From Deltaproteobacteria bacterium (GTDB lineage Bacteria; Desulfobacterota; Desulfobaccia; Desulfobaccales; 0-14-0-80-60-11): a DNA stretch of 53,558 nucleotides. Position 1 is the first letter of the stretch. Each line of letters opens with the position of its first letter. This document shows, in pieces, positions 1 through 10,028 of this stretch. Made by a program: the position numbers and the translations under genes. The DNA lies in the NCBI GenBank assembly GCA_023381945.1, contig JAMCQY010000381.1, forward strand, positions 1-53,558, written 5' to 3'. The notes under the pieces are model-generated. The model worked only from the letters and a program-made list of their open reading frames with translations. It did no database searches and was not told the origin of the DNA.

Positions 1-2
1 GC

Positions 3-98
3 CGCCTGGCCCAAACCATGCTCCTGGAACGTATGAATTTGTGGGCCTTGCTTGGCCTTCGTCCACCAGACCACCGACAACCTTTGCTATTCAATTAG
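3..98 (+). CDS. possible 3' end of an unidentified gene
   Basis: The left edge is open in this frame and reads about 31 codons to a TAG at 96-98, ending in residues RPPDHRQPLLFN. The composition looks protein-like, but the segment is too short to identify. It could be the tail of a gene cut by the window edge or a chance open frame. Roughly 145 bp without further coding signal separate it from the next gene. Confidence 0.2.
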   Translation, partial: RLAQTMLLERMNLWALLGLRPPDHRQPLLFN

Positions 99-244
99 CG
101 TGCCGGACAGCAGTGAGCAAAGATATAGACTCAGCGTCGAAAGAACCCGACTATGCACACCAATGCGCATGGTCGGCCCCCCTCGAGCCATGTAAGGCCT
201 AATATTTCGATTTTAGCTTCGATGCGTTGTAAAGGAGTAGCAAG

Positions 245-1441
245 ATGAAGAGAAAATTATTCACTGTTCTGCTTACGGGCATGCTGACCATATTGGCACA
301 CGGGTATGCGCCGGCTAAGGAGCCGGTTGATACAAAAGATACGGCGCTGAAATATCTATCTGATTTTAAAGGAGGGAAGCTTTACCGCGCCGGAAAGATA
401 AAGGTTGTGGAACTGAGAGGCGACTACCGCCAGATGGGCAGGCAGTATGGAACTCTTCTGAAAGAGGATTTGGAGGCGATGCACCATGCAATCGGAGAAG
501 TCTTTGTTGAAAAGCGTAAGATGTCTCCTGATCAATTGGCCACAATCGCCCAGGCAATATTCGACCGTTATCCGCAGCGCTACAAAGAGATCCTCTATGG
601 AATCGCAGATACCTCCGGACTGGGACGGGACAAGGTTATTCTGATTAATGCCGTCGAATGGTTTCCGAAGATCAGTCACCTCTCTTTTGGGCATTGCTCC
701 GGTATAGCCGCCTGGGGTCCTTACACAAAGCAGGGCCCGCTTGTATTCGGTAGAAATGATGATGACGATCCGCTCTATCTTGATCTTGCCAGGATAGTGG
801 TAGCCGTTTTCAAGCCGAACGACGGGAGCATTCCGACCGCGTTGATCAACTATGCCGGCACAATTTACAATGCCACGGGAATGAATGCCGACGGCCTGTT
901 CATCGAACTGAATGCCGGCCCTTGGCAAGGGTTTTCCCTGGAGCGGGTTTCCATTTTCACGACGCTGTTTTCCTATCTGCAGGAATACCATAACTTAGCA
1001 GAATTCGACCGGGCGATGCGCTCTACCCTAGTTGACATCAGTTCTATTATCAATGTGGCCGATCCAAGCCGGGCGTACTCCTACGAGTGCTCGCTCTGGG
1101 ATACGAGACGCAGGGACCAGGATGAGGAGGGAATTATCGCGGCGGCTAATGCTTTCTCGCTTCCGGGCTGGAACATCTCGCCTATCGACCCGAAGCGGGA
1201 TCCAGAACTGAACCAAGTGCGGAAGGATAATCTGCTTGCCCTCGGTGCAAAGCACAAAGGGGCCATAAGTCCCGATGTCATGATGGCGATTTTGGATGTT
1301 TCTATCCCTGACGGCGGTGCCACCCAAAAGGGGACCATTCTACAGGTGGTCGCTGTTCCTGAGCAGCTTAAGATATGGCTCAAAGTGCCCGGTCTACAGA
1401 ACTGGACCGAAATTCAATTAAAACCGCTCTTCAGGTCATAA
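245..1441 (+). CDS. secreted C45-family (acyl-CoA:6-APA acyltransferase-like) Ntn hydrolase
   Basis: A 398-residue protein with a cleavable-looking signal peptide (basic MKRK, then a hydrophobic stretch to about residue 24), so probably periplasmic. The core carries the family hallmark GHCSGIAAWG. Cys151 would be the N-terminal nucleophile exposed by autocatalytic cleavage in Ntn hydrolases of the C45/acyl-transferase/phospholipase-B-like group. The following GRNDDDD and the NYAGTIYNATGMNADGL strand also fit that fold. Family members hydrolyse amide bonds of acylated amino acids or beta-lactam-type side chains; the substrate here cannot be told. The start is set by AAAGGAG seven bases upstream. 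It is monocistronic, with no related neighbour. Family placement is good, specificity unknown. Confidence 0.75.
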   Translation: MKRKLFTVLLTGMLTILAHGYAPAKEPVDTKDTALKYLSDFKGGKLYRAGKIKVVELRGDYRQMGRQYGTLLKEDLEAMHHAIGEVFVEKRKMSPDQLATIAQAIFDRYPQRYKEILYGIADTSGLGRDKVILINAVEWFPKISHLSFGHCSGIAAWGPYTKQGPLVFGRNDDDDPLYLDLARIVVAVFKPNDGSIPTALINYAGTIYNATGMNADGLFIELNAGPWQGFSLERVSIFTTLFSYLQEYHNLAEFDRAMRSTLVDISSIINVADPSRAYSYECSLWDTRRRDQDEEGIIAAANAFSLPGWNISPIDPKRDPELNQVRKDNLLALGAKHKGAISPDVMMAILDVSIPDGGATQKGTILQVVAVPEQLKIWLKVPGLQNWTEIQLKPLFRS

Positions 1442-1621
1442 CAAGAGTGAATTTATTCATATCATTAAAAAATACTCCCCCTTAAAATTTGTTAATGTGA
1501 ATTAATTGGGAAGGCATGAAGAGTCGTCCCTTTGACCTAATTAAAAAGGGGGTATGGCTGGCAAACCAAAGTTCAAATCTAAGAAGTTGTCAGCTATCTG
1601 CTATATATCAACCAAGTCCCG

Positions 1622-2719
1622 TTATCTCGAGCTAAGTCCCCTTTCCAAGATCACCAAAAAATCCTGGGCATTGGTCAGAATCCCCCGGGCCGCCAGGGAG
1701 CCGCGGTTGGTGAGTTTGTCGGCGGCAAATTCGCTCATATCGACCACATAGAAATAGACCGGCCGGACCAGGCCAGTGGGTTCGACATGATAACCGGGAA
1801 TCATATTCCCCGCGGCAATGCTGTGCAACTGGGTGGCCACGGCAATCACCGTGGTGGCTTTGGCGGTCAAGGCCCGCATGGCATCCTGGGCCTGCATGGC
1901 ATCGGTGATGACCTCGGGCAACGGCCCGTCATCCCGGATGGACCCGGCCAGGACGTATGGCGCCTGCCGCCGCCACAGGGCATGCATCACCCCATCTTTG
2001 ATCAGGCCGTCTGCCATGGCCCGAGCGATGGAACCCGCCCGGCGAACCAGGTTGAGAGTGTCCAGATGATGATAATGTCCCAGGTGCACCGGTCGCTTGC
2101 CGTAGATCTCCTGGCCCAGGGCGGTCTGAAACTGCGCGGCCTCCAGGTCATGCACCGCCAGGGCGTTGCCGGCGAGCAAGCCGTGAACATAACCCTCTCG
2201 GATCAGCGCTGCCAGGGCGTTCCTGGAATCCCGGTCAAAAACCGCGGCCGGCCCCGCCACCCACAAAATAAAGCCGTGTTCCCGTTCATAGGACAGTAGT
2301 TCATAAAGCTCATCGTAATCTATGGAAAAGGAGGTCTCCCGTGACAACTGAGTGCGGAAGGCGAATTTTTCCGGAACCGCGGGGGCGGCGGCAAAGGCCC
2401 CGGTATGGACATAGATGCCCTCTTCCCCATTTTCGCCGCGGCCTAAGGCCACCTGTTCCCCGGCCTGCAGATGGCGAAACTCCTTGACTGCCAGCGAGCC
2501 ATCCGCGGCCTGAACCACCACGCCATCCATGCGGGAATTTTGCAGCAAAACCCATCTTCCCGGGTTGAGCTGGAAATATTCGGGAAAGATCGTGGTGACA
2601 TGATAATTTTCCGGGGCGATCCCTGGCCTTTCCACCGGGGCGAAGACCGCCAGCGGGGCGCCTTGGCAGGGGGGCCGGGTGAAATCCGGAGGATGATAGG
2701 CGGGAAGGGTGAAGGGCAT
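1622..2719 (-). CDS. archaeal-type ornithine cyclodeaminase-like protein (LOR/SDH, TIGR00300 family)
   Basis: 365 residues. The C-terminal two thirds match the LOR/SDH conserved region: a nucleotide-binding segment with AGPAAVF, LIREGYVHGLLAGNALAVHD, RRAGSI, YVLAGSIRDDGPLPEVITD and a late LHSIAAGNMIPGY. Archaeal members convert ornithine to proline and ammonia with bound NAD, and cyanobacterial AgrE/ArgZ proteins carry this domain behind an arginine dihydrolase domain. This copy has no dihydrolase domain and begins only about 35 residues before the second conserved block, so the usual N-terminal ACT-like region is largely missing. A GGAGG seven bases upstream supports the ATG. The carbamate kinase gene lies directly upstream on the same strand, which suggests ornithine/arginine nitrogen metabolism. 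The exact reaction is inferred. Confidence 0.75.
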   Translation of the reverse strand: MPFTLPAYHPPDFTRPPCQGAPLAVFAPVERPGIAPENYHVTTIFPEYFQLNPGRWVLLQNSRMDGVVVQAADGSLAVKEFRHLQAGEQVALGRGENGEEGIYVHTGAFAAAPAVPEKFAFRTQLSRETSFSIDYDELYELLSYEREHGFILWVAGPAAVFDRDSRNALAALIREGYVHGLLAGNALAVHDLEAAQFQTALGQEIYGKRPVHLGHYHHLDTLNLVRRAGSIARAMADGLIKDGVMHALWRRQAPYVLAGSIRDDGPLPEVITDAMQAQDAMRALTAKATTVIAVATQLHSIAAGNMIPGYHVEPTGLVRPVYFYVVDMSEFAADKLTNRGSLAARGILTNAQDFLVILERGLSSR

Positions 2720-2785
2720 GGCGGAGACCTCCAGAGTAATTTACCTTTTCCAGCGGCACGGGTTTTTGAGCTCTTGCCGGCGTAG

Positions 2786-2862
2786 AAAAAAAATCCCCCC
2801 AGCCCCGCAAAGGGAGGGTTAAAAGTCCCCCTTTAACAAAGGGGGATTTAGGGGGATTTGAA
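2786..2862. repeat. CCCCCTTT-type palindromic intergenic repeat
   Basis: AAATCCCCCC and GGGGGATTTAGGGGGATTT arms surround two short inverted blocks of the type CCCCCTTTAACAAAGGGGG. The same pattern recurs near 8878, 21129, 34300, 49210 and 50911. It lies between arcC and the LOR/SDH gene, so it would be transcribed as a strong hairpin and could modulate read-through. No terminal repeats of the long kind (see 21089) are visible here. Confidence 0.8.
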
Positions 2863-2891
2863 TTTTTCACAGTGAAGGCCGCGGCTATAAT

Positions 2892-3890
2892 TTAAGGAAA
2901 AATATGCGTGCCGGTGCGGCCTTGCAGGGCTGCGGCCAGGCTTTCCGGCTGGGTAATCAGCACCCTGTGGCCGCCCCGGGATAAGAAGTCGATGGCCGAC
3001 TCGATTTTAGGGGCCATGCTGCCGGGGGCAAAATGACCCTCTCGTAAATATTTTTCGGCTTCAGAGCAGGTCAGCGTGGTCAAAGGGCGCTGCTGGTCCT
3101 GCCGATAATTCAAATAAACTTGTTCCACCGCGGTCAAGAAGATCAGCAGGTCGGCGGCGATTTCCTTTGCCAGCACCGCGGAGGCCCGATCTTTGTCAAT
3201 GACCGCTTCCACCCCCGTCAGGTCGCCGCCCGGCAGGCGGATTACCGGCACTCCGCCGCCTCCGGCGGCAATGACGATGAAACCGCCGCGCAGCAGATAG
3301 TTGATAATGTCCTGCTCAATGATGGTCAAGGGCTGGGGGGAAGGCACCACCCGACGCCAGCCGCGGCCGGCGTCCTCCATCAACTGCCAGTGGCGCTCCT
3401 TTTTGAGGTTCTCGGCCTCCGCGGCGGTATAATAAGGCCCGATGGGTTTGTCAGGGACTCTGAAGGCCGGATCAGCTGTGGCCACTTCCACCTGGGTCAC
3501 CACCGTGGCTACGCTCCGCATTTGTCCGCGGCGATGCAGTTCATTCACCAGGCATTGTTGGATCAGGTAACCCAGACTGCCTTCGGTGTCGGCGTCGGAA
3601 ATGAATAGGGGCATGGGTGGGACCAGACCGCGGGCACACTCCATCTGGAGCAGCAGATGTCCCACCATGGGACCGTTGCCGTGGGTGATTGCCAACGCGA
3701 AGCCGGCCGCGACCAGGCCGGCGGCTTGGGCCATGGCCTCACCGATACGGCGGCGCTGCTCCTCCACCGTACCCGGCTCACCCGGGCGGATCAGGGCATT
3801 GCCTCCCAGGGCAAGCACCACCTTAGGGTAACGGGCCGGATCAATGGGCAGCATGGGCAGAAACGAAGCTCCGCTGGGAATTTCACTCAA
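2892..3890 (-). CDS. arcC: carbamate kinase
   Basis: 332 residues of the amino-acid kinase fold: phosphate-binding KVVLALGGNALI near the N-terminus, ITHGNGPMVGHLL, VVPSPQPLTIIE, the GGFIVIAAGGGGVPVI block, the VIDKDRASAVLA segment and LTAVEQVYLNY. The length fits the family (about 310-330) plus a 17-residue leader before PKVVLALGGN. It catalyses reversible ATP formation from carbamoyl phosphate and ADP, giving ATP, CO2 and ammonia. No arginine deiminase or ornithine transcarbamylase gene is next to it. The only partner is the LOR/SDH protein downstream on the same strand, separated by a palindromic repeat. It is divergent from the malic enzyme gene across about 120 bp, which must hold both promoters. 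Confidence 0.92.
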   Translation of the reverse strand: MSEIPSGASFLPMLPIDPARYPKVVLALGGNALIRPGEPGTVEEQRRRIGEAMAQAAGLVAAGFALAITHGNGPMVGHLLLQMECARGLVPPMPLFISDADTEGSLGYLIQQCLVNELHRRGQMRSVATVVTQVEVATADPAFRVPDKPIGPYYTAAEAENLKKERHWQLMEDAGRGWRRVVPSPQPLTIIEQDIINYLLRGGFIVIAAGGGGVPVIRLPGGDLTGVEAVIDKDRASAVLAKEIAADLLIFLTAVEQVYLNYRQDQQRPLTTLTCSEAEKYLREGHFAPGSMAPKIESAIDFLSRGGHRVLITQPESLAAALQGRTGTHIFP

Positions 3891-3985
3891 ATTCTTGCAT
3901 TGATTTGAATATAATCACGCTTAAATTATTTGGTAGTAGCTGATAATATACGCTTGGTCAGGGTCAAACGGCCCGGGTCCGTTAA

Positions 3986-5795
<1,810 letters not shown>

Positions 5796-5797
<2 letters not shown>

Positions 5798-5858
5798 AAA
5801 TCGGGACACTTCCCATTTTGAAAAAGTGGCGACAAAGGAAGTGTCCCGATTTTTTTTT
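5796..5858. terminator. bidirectional rho-independent terminator
   Basis: Perfect arms AAATCGGGACACTTCC and GGAAGTGTCCCGATTT enclose a loop of about 23 nt, followed by a run of nine or more T on the plus strand and preceded by A residues (T on the minus strand). It sits between the convergent malic enzyme and aldo/keto reductase genes, so it should end both transcripts. The long stem could also be a repeat recruited as a terminator. Confidence 0.85.
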
Positions 5859-7089
5859 ACGCCAGCATCTCCTTAGCCCGGCGCATGAGGTAGGCGATGG
5901 CCAGTCCGCGCGGGCAGGCCAGCTCCGCCTGGGAGTAATCCACCTCCGTCAACCGCTGCTTCACCTCTTCGCCCAGACCCTCGAAGGTCAACCGGGCCAG
6001 TTCCGGCTCGCCGTAATACTGCCGGTACATCAGGCAACGCATGACTTCGTTGACGGGTATGGCTCCGCCCACCGCGTCCTGGCAAATCTTGCCGCAGCCG
6101 GCGCAATAGTCGGCCTTGGTTTCCTGGGCATAGCGCTGCAGGGAATCGATCTCTGCCTTAGCCAGCTTGGTCTGGTCCAGGGCGGCGGCCACATTGGAGG
6201 AGAGGATGGTCAGATTGGGCATCTGGGAGCAAATACTGGCGATCTGCGGGGTCTCCCAGACGACCTTGAGCCTGGCCTGCTTGTCCGTAAAACCCCGGCT
6301 CAAAAATTGGTCCAGCAAATGGGCCTTGGCCTTGCTGGCGACCTTGACCGGGCCCGGTTTGCCGGCCTGGGTCTTCATGGCCACCAAACCGATCCCGGCG
6401 GTTGAGGCGGCTTTAATGGCTGCCTTCATCTTATGGGTGTTCATGACCTGAAAGTTGTAGGTGAACATTACCGCATCGATAAAACCCATTTTGGAGGCAC
6501 CCTGCAGGCAGTCTTCCATATTGGTGTGGGTGCTGAAGCCGAAGAATTTGATCTTGCCGGCCTGCTTCATCTGCGCGGCCCAATCTTTAAGGTCCTGCGT
6601 CATTTGTTCGGGGTCGGTGACGCTATGAATGAAAAACAGATCCACATTCGGCGTTTGCAGGCGCTTCAGGGCCTTATCCAGGCGCTCCGTCAGGTTGCCG
6701 CCCTTGGTCTGGAGCTTGGTGACCAGGAAGACCTCTTTGCGGGCCTCGGGATTGCGGGAGAAGAAGCGGCCCATTCCCTGCTCGCTCATGCCGTTGCCGT
6801 AGGATTCGGCGGTGTCCCAGTAGTTGACGCCCCATTTCAAGGCCTGTTTCAAGAGCAGTTGGTTGTTGAGGGTGTCGAACATGCCGCCCAGGCAGAGGCT
6901 GGACACCTCCACCCCGGTCTTGCCCAGGGGGCGTTTGGGCACGGTCTTGCTCTTGGGCGGGGCCGCCGGCGTCTCCGGGGCGGCGATGGCCCCGGTCACC
7001 CCGGTCCCAGCCAAGGCGATCCCCGCGAGTCCGACAGTCTTCATGAACTCCCGGCGAGTCAGATCACTTTCTTTGGTCTTTCGGCTCAT
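5857..7089 (-). CDS. TAT-exported aldo/keto reductase with C-terminal cysteine cluster
   Basis: 410 residues. A twin-arginine leader (TRREFMKTVG, residues 11-20, then an Ala/Gly-rich hydrophobic stretch) marks export folded with cofactor. The AKR barrel starts near residue 52 (RPLGKTGVEVSSLCLGG). All four catalytic residues are visible: Asp92 and Tyr98 in WDTAESYGNG, Lys125 in LVTKLQTK, His155 in FFIHSVTD. The C-terminus adds CAGCGKICQ (Cys329, 332, 336) with further Cys in RCLMYR and ACPRG, consistent with a [4Fe-4S] cluster. Last gene of the minus-strand redox block, 30 bp behind the polyferredoxin gene. Export implies an electron source other than cytoplasmic NADPH; the polyferredoxin is the obvious candidate. 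The substrate is unknown. Confidence 0.85.
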   Translation of the reverse strand: MSRKTKESDLTRREFMKTVGLAGIALAGTGVTGAIAAPETPAAPPKSKTVPKRPLGKTGVEVSSLCLGGMFDTLNNQLLLKQALKWGVNYWDTAESYGNGMSEQGMGRFFSRNPEARKEVFLVTKLQTKGGNLTERLDKALKRLQTPNVDLFFIHSVTDPEQMTQDLKDWAAQMKQAGKIKFFGFSTHTNMEDCLQGASKMGFIDAVMFTYNFQVMNTHKMKAAIKAASTAGIGLVAMKTQAGKPGPVKVASKAKAHLLDQFLSRGFTDKQARLKVVWETPQIASICSQMPNLTILSSNVAAALDQTKLAKAEIDSLQRYAQETKADYCAGCGKICQDAVGGAIPVNEVMRCLMYRQYYGEPELARLTFEGLGEEVKQRLTEVDYSQAELACPRGLAIAYLMRRAKEMLA

Positions 7090-7119
7090 AGCTCCTCCTA
7101 TGGGAAATAGTTTCCGGCC

Positions 7120-8850
7120 CTAAATGAGCAGACGCCCCGGGCGGGAACGGGATTCGTTTTCACTGTAGACGCGAATGGCGCGTTGGCCCGAGACCGGGCA
7201 TTCGTGCTCGCACATGCCGCAGCCGGTACATTTGGCAGCGTCCACAAAAGGACGCGACAGCCGCACTACAATATCCACTTTGCCCCCCTTAACCCGCAGG
7301 CTGCCGGCCAGGGGACTCTCCAGGGTCAGGCTGCTTCCGGCCAGGCCGGTGATGCGCCGGAGTGCGGTCTCGGGCGCGCCGGCAGGACGCAGATAGTAGT
7401 CGCCACTGGCCAGATTGGCGGTGGTGGGGAAGGCCGCGTCCAAAACCACTCCTGGTCCCTGGGCCGTGGCGGCCAGCATTTGTCCGTCCCGAACCGTCTC
7501 GAACACGGTACGGACGAAGATGGCCTTGGGGCTCACGGGACATAATTCATGGCAGACCAGGCAGGGCCGGTCCATGGCCCAGGGCAGACAACGGCCCCGG
7601 TCCACGAAGGCCGTGCCCAAGCGGATCGGCCCCTGAGCCTTGAAGTCTCCCTGACCCAGTTTTTCTTCCAGGCTCAAGGGCCGGATGGCTGCGGTGGGGC
7701 AGACCTGGCCGCAGGCGATGCAATTGGGCAGGCAGCCGCTGCGGCTGATGCGGTAGTTGATGGCCGGGGTCCAGAGACCTTGAACACCGGCCTCCGTTAA
7801 TGCGGGCTGAATGATGTTGGCCGGGCAGATGCGCATGCACTGGCCGCAGCGGATGCAGCGAGCCAGGAAGCGCTCTTCGTCCAGGGCCCCGGGGGGCCGG
7901 ATTAAATGGGCATTGCGGCTGGGTCCGTAGAGTCCGCCAACCTGCCACATGGAGGCCAGGAGCAGGCCGCCGCCGGCGACGATCAGGCCGCGCCGGGAGA
8001 GATCGGGCAGGCCGGCTTCACCGGCCGCCGAGGGCTGGCCGGCAAAGGTGACCCGGCCGGCGGGACAGCGGTCAAGGCAGTTCATACACATGACGCATTC
8101 GCTGTTGAGGAAGGTTCCCGAAGGCCGGCAGGCCCCTTCGCAGTATTCCTCGCAAATGCGGCAGTCGCCGCAGCGGTCCGAGGTCTTGCCGATGCGCCAG
8201 GGGGCAAAACGGCTCGTTAGTCCGAACAGCGCTCCCAGGGGACAGATGAACCGGCAGAAAAACCGGGGCAAGACCAGGTTCAGGCCCAGCACCCCCAGAA
8301 ACACCACTCCAATTAACCAAACGGAGGCGTAACCGCGGGGCTCATCGCTGAGCAGGCCCAGGCGGTTGTCGGCCAGCGGGGCCAGGGCCAGGTTGACGCT
8401 GCGGTGGATCAGGGGCAGGGGATCAAAAATCCCGGTCTGTACCGAGCCCATGAGGGCCAGGGCCAGCAGGACGGCCAGGAGATAGTACTTCAGGTTTTGG
8501 GCGCGGCGATGGCGATTGGCCTCCACGCGGCTCGGCATAGTTTGACCCCGGCGTCCCAGCCAGCCGGTGAACTGGTTGAGCGTGCCCAGGGGGCAGGCAA
8601 AGCCGCAGAAGAACCGGCCCACGAACAGAGTCAAGCCAATGGCGGCTAAGGCCCAGGCGAGGACGGCAAAGAGCGTACCGGTGGCCAAAACGGTGGCCAG
8701 GGCGGAGAGGGGGTCCAGGTAGAGGATCCAGTTGATGGGCCAGCCGCGCAGTTGATACCAGGCCGCCCCCAGGGTGGCGGTAATGCAGAACCACAGGAAA
8801 AGGACCAGAAAAAAGATTTGACTGACGCGGCGGACAGTGACAATGCGCAT
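7120..8850 (-). CDS. membrane polyferredoxin, fused NapH-like and NapG-like parts
   Basis: 576 residues. The N-terminal half resembles NapH/NosR membrane ferredoxins: hydrophobic segments near residues 10-30, 48-80, 120-140 and 170-195, the paired GRFFCGFACPLGTLNQ (Cys82, Cys86) and RFFCRFICPLGALFGL motifs, then CGDCRICEEYC and CVMCMNCLDRCPAG. A second half follows after a hydrophobic stretch (SRRGLIVAGGGLLLAS) and resembles NapG/MauM: CIRCGQCMRICP, CIACGQVCP, CLVCHELCP and a final CTGCGMCEHECP. At least six iron-sulfur motifs line up, suggesting an electron wire from the membrane to a periplasmic acceptor. It lies between the DUF362 gene upstream and the aldo/keto reductase gene 30 bp downstream. 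Donor and acceptor are inferred. Confidence 0.85.
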   Translation of the reverse strand: MRIVTVRRVSQIFFLVLFLWFCITATLGAAWYQLRGWPINWILYLDPLSALATVLATGTLFAVLAWALAAIGLTLFVGRFFCGFACPLGTLNQFTGWLGRRGQTMPSRVEANRHRRAQNLKYYLLAVLLALALMGSVQTGIFDPLPLIHRSVNLALAPLADNRLGLLSDEPRGYASVWLIGVVFLGVLGLNLVLPRFFCRFICPLGALFGLTSRFAPWRIGKTSDRCGDCRICEEYCEGACRPSGTFLNSECVMCMNCLDRCPAGRVTFAGQPSAAGEAGLPDLSRRGLIVAGGGLLLASMWQVGGLYGPSRNAHLIRPPGALDEERFLARCIRCGQCMRICPANIIQPALTEAGVQGLWTPAINYRISRSGCLPNCIACGQVCPTAAIRPLSLEEKLGQGDFKAQGPIRLGTAFVDRGRCLPWAMDRPCLVCHELCPVSPKAIFVRTVFETVRDGQMLAATAQGPGVVLDAAFPTTANLASGDYYLRPAGAPETALRRITGLAGSSLTLESPLAGSLRVKGGKVDIVVRLSRPFVDAAKCTGCGMCEHECPVSGQRAIRVYSENESRSRPGRLLI

Positions 8851-8877
8851 AAGGTGCAGCCTGTAGCTTAATTAAAC

Positions 8878-8971
8878 AAATCCCCCTAAATCCCCTTTGC
8901 CAAAGGGGGACTTCTTAAAGCAGGTCGCCGAGTTCCCCCCTTTGACAAAGGGGGGGATGGGGGGGATTTAG
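8878..8971. repeat. CCCCCTTT-type palindromic intergenic repeat
   Basis: A complete two-arm copy: AAATCCCCCTAAATCCCC, a CCCTTTGCCAAAGGG hairpin, a spacer, a second CCCCTTTGACAAAGGGG hairpin, and GGGGGGATTTAG. It interrupts the redox block between the DUF362 and polyferredoxin genes, so the operon, if single, is transcribed through it. Confidence 0.85.
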
Positions 8972-9011
8972 CTTTTATGGTTGTGCTTAAGAAAGTAATC
9001 CAAATAAATTC

Positions 9012-10028
9012 TTAAGTCTTAATTAACACTGGTTTAAGCCGTTGATAATCGGCCACCCCTGCCCCGGCTTTTTCGGCCATCCGGATGTAGGGAATATCGG
9101 CCAGGGTGCGCCCCAACAATTCCACCCCCACGGCGTCAGCGGCCACCGGGTCGGTGGAAATGATCATGGTGCCGGTCTCCTTCAGATCGGACAGGGAACC
9201 ACCGGTGGGGCCGTTGGTCATCATACTCACCGTGCCGTCCAGGACACACAGCGTGGGCCTGAGCAACTGCGACAACTCGGTGATGATGCCGTTGATATCC
9301 TGGTGAAAGACATTGCGCCGCCCCCCCAGGAAGCCGTAAAAATTTTTGAGGATCATGCTGGCCCCGGCGCGTTGATGGTCCTTAACCGGGGAAACCACGA
9401 TAACCTTGGTCACGCCGCTGAAGGCCCCATACATCACCGGCCAATTCTGGAGGAGCTTGCCGCCGGCCAGACTGACGGGGGCAAACAGGTCGGTCCGGGG
9501 CGCGATGATCCGGGCCCCGCTGGTCCGGGCCGCCGCGGCCAGGCCGGTGATCTCAAAACAACTGTCGGGATTGTTGATGGGGTTGTCGGTGATCAGCACC
9601 TGGGCGGCCCCGGCCTTGGCACAGAGGCCGGCCACGGCGGTGAGCAACTCCGGGTGGGTGGTGGCGCCGAGGGTGGGCGGGGTGGCAAAGGCGGCGTTGA
9701 CTTTGATGAGGACACGGTCGCCTTTTTGAATGAAGGATTCCATGCCGCCCAGGGCCTTGACGCCCTGCTCAAACATGATCATGCGGTCCGCGCCCCGGAT
9801 GATGGCCATTTTCGCCTGGCCATCGGGCCGGCCGCGGGCGCTAAAATCTCCCAACCCGGTCAGGGCCTTTTGGCCTTCGGACGGGGCCGGGCCTCTGGCG
9901 TCATACAGGGCCAGCCCAAGGCCCCCCGCGGCCAGGGTCAGCACCGAGGCGTACCCCACCCGCTTCAAGAAATCCCGGCGGTTTAACTCACCGGGTTGGG
10001 GCTTTTCTTCATCCGCGGTTTTACTCAC
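9012..10028 (-). CDS. TAT-exported DUF362 protein
   Basis: 338 residues. Begins with a twin-arginine leader, NRRDFLKRVGYASVLTLAAGG (residues about 17-37), and continues with a DUF362 domain: DRVLIKVNAAFATPP, THPELLTAVAGLCAKAGAAQVLITD, KVIVVSPVKDHQRAGASMILKNFYGFLGG, LCVLDGTVSMMTNGPTGG and ISTDPVAADAVGVELLG. DUF362 proteins are often found with ferredoxin domains and are thought to handle redox cofactors or substrates; none has a firmly assigned reaction that I can state. This copy has no ferredoxin domain of its own, but the neighbouring gene encodes many clusters. Its start overlaps the stop of the upstream DUF6599-like gene by 4 nt (ATGA), implying translational coupling. Confidence 0.8.
   Translation of the reverse strand: MSKTADEEKPQPGELNRRDFLKRVGYASVLTLAAGGLGLALYDARGPAPSEGQKALTGLGDFSARGRPDGQAKMAIIRGADRMIMFEQGVKALGGMESFIQKGDRVLIKVNAAFATPPTLGATTHPELLTAVAGLCAKAGAAQVLITDNPINNPDSCFEITGLAAAARTSGARIIAPRTDLFAPVSLAGGKLLQNWPVMYGAFSGVTKVIVVSPVKDHQRAGASMILKNFYGFLGGRRNVFHQDINGIITELSQLLRPTLCVLDGTVSMMTNGPTGGSLSDLKETGTMIISTDPVAADAVGVELLGRTLADIPYIRMAEKAGAGVADYQRLKPVLIKT

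Noticed and set aside
1554..1751. 65-codon plus-strand frame
   Set aside because: Half lies opposite the LOR/SDH gene; no family signal or good start.
2310..2870. 186-codon minus-strand frame over the LOR/SDH start and the repeat
   Set aside because: Overlaps the LOR/SDH gene out of frame and begins inside a palindromic repeat.
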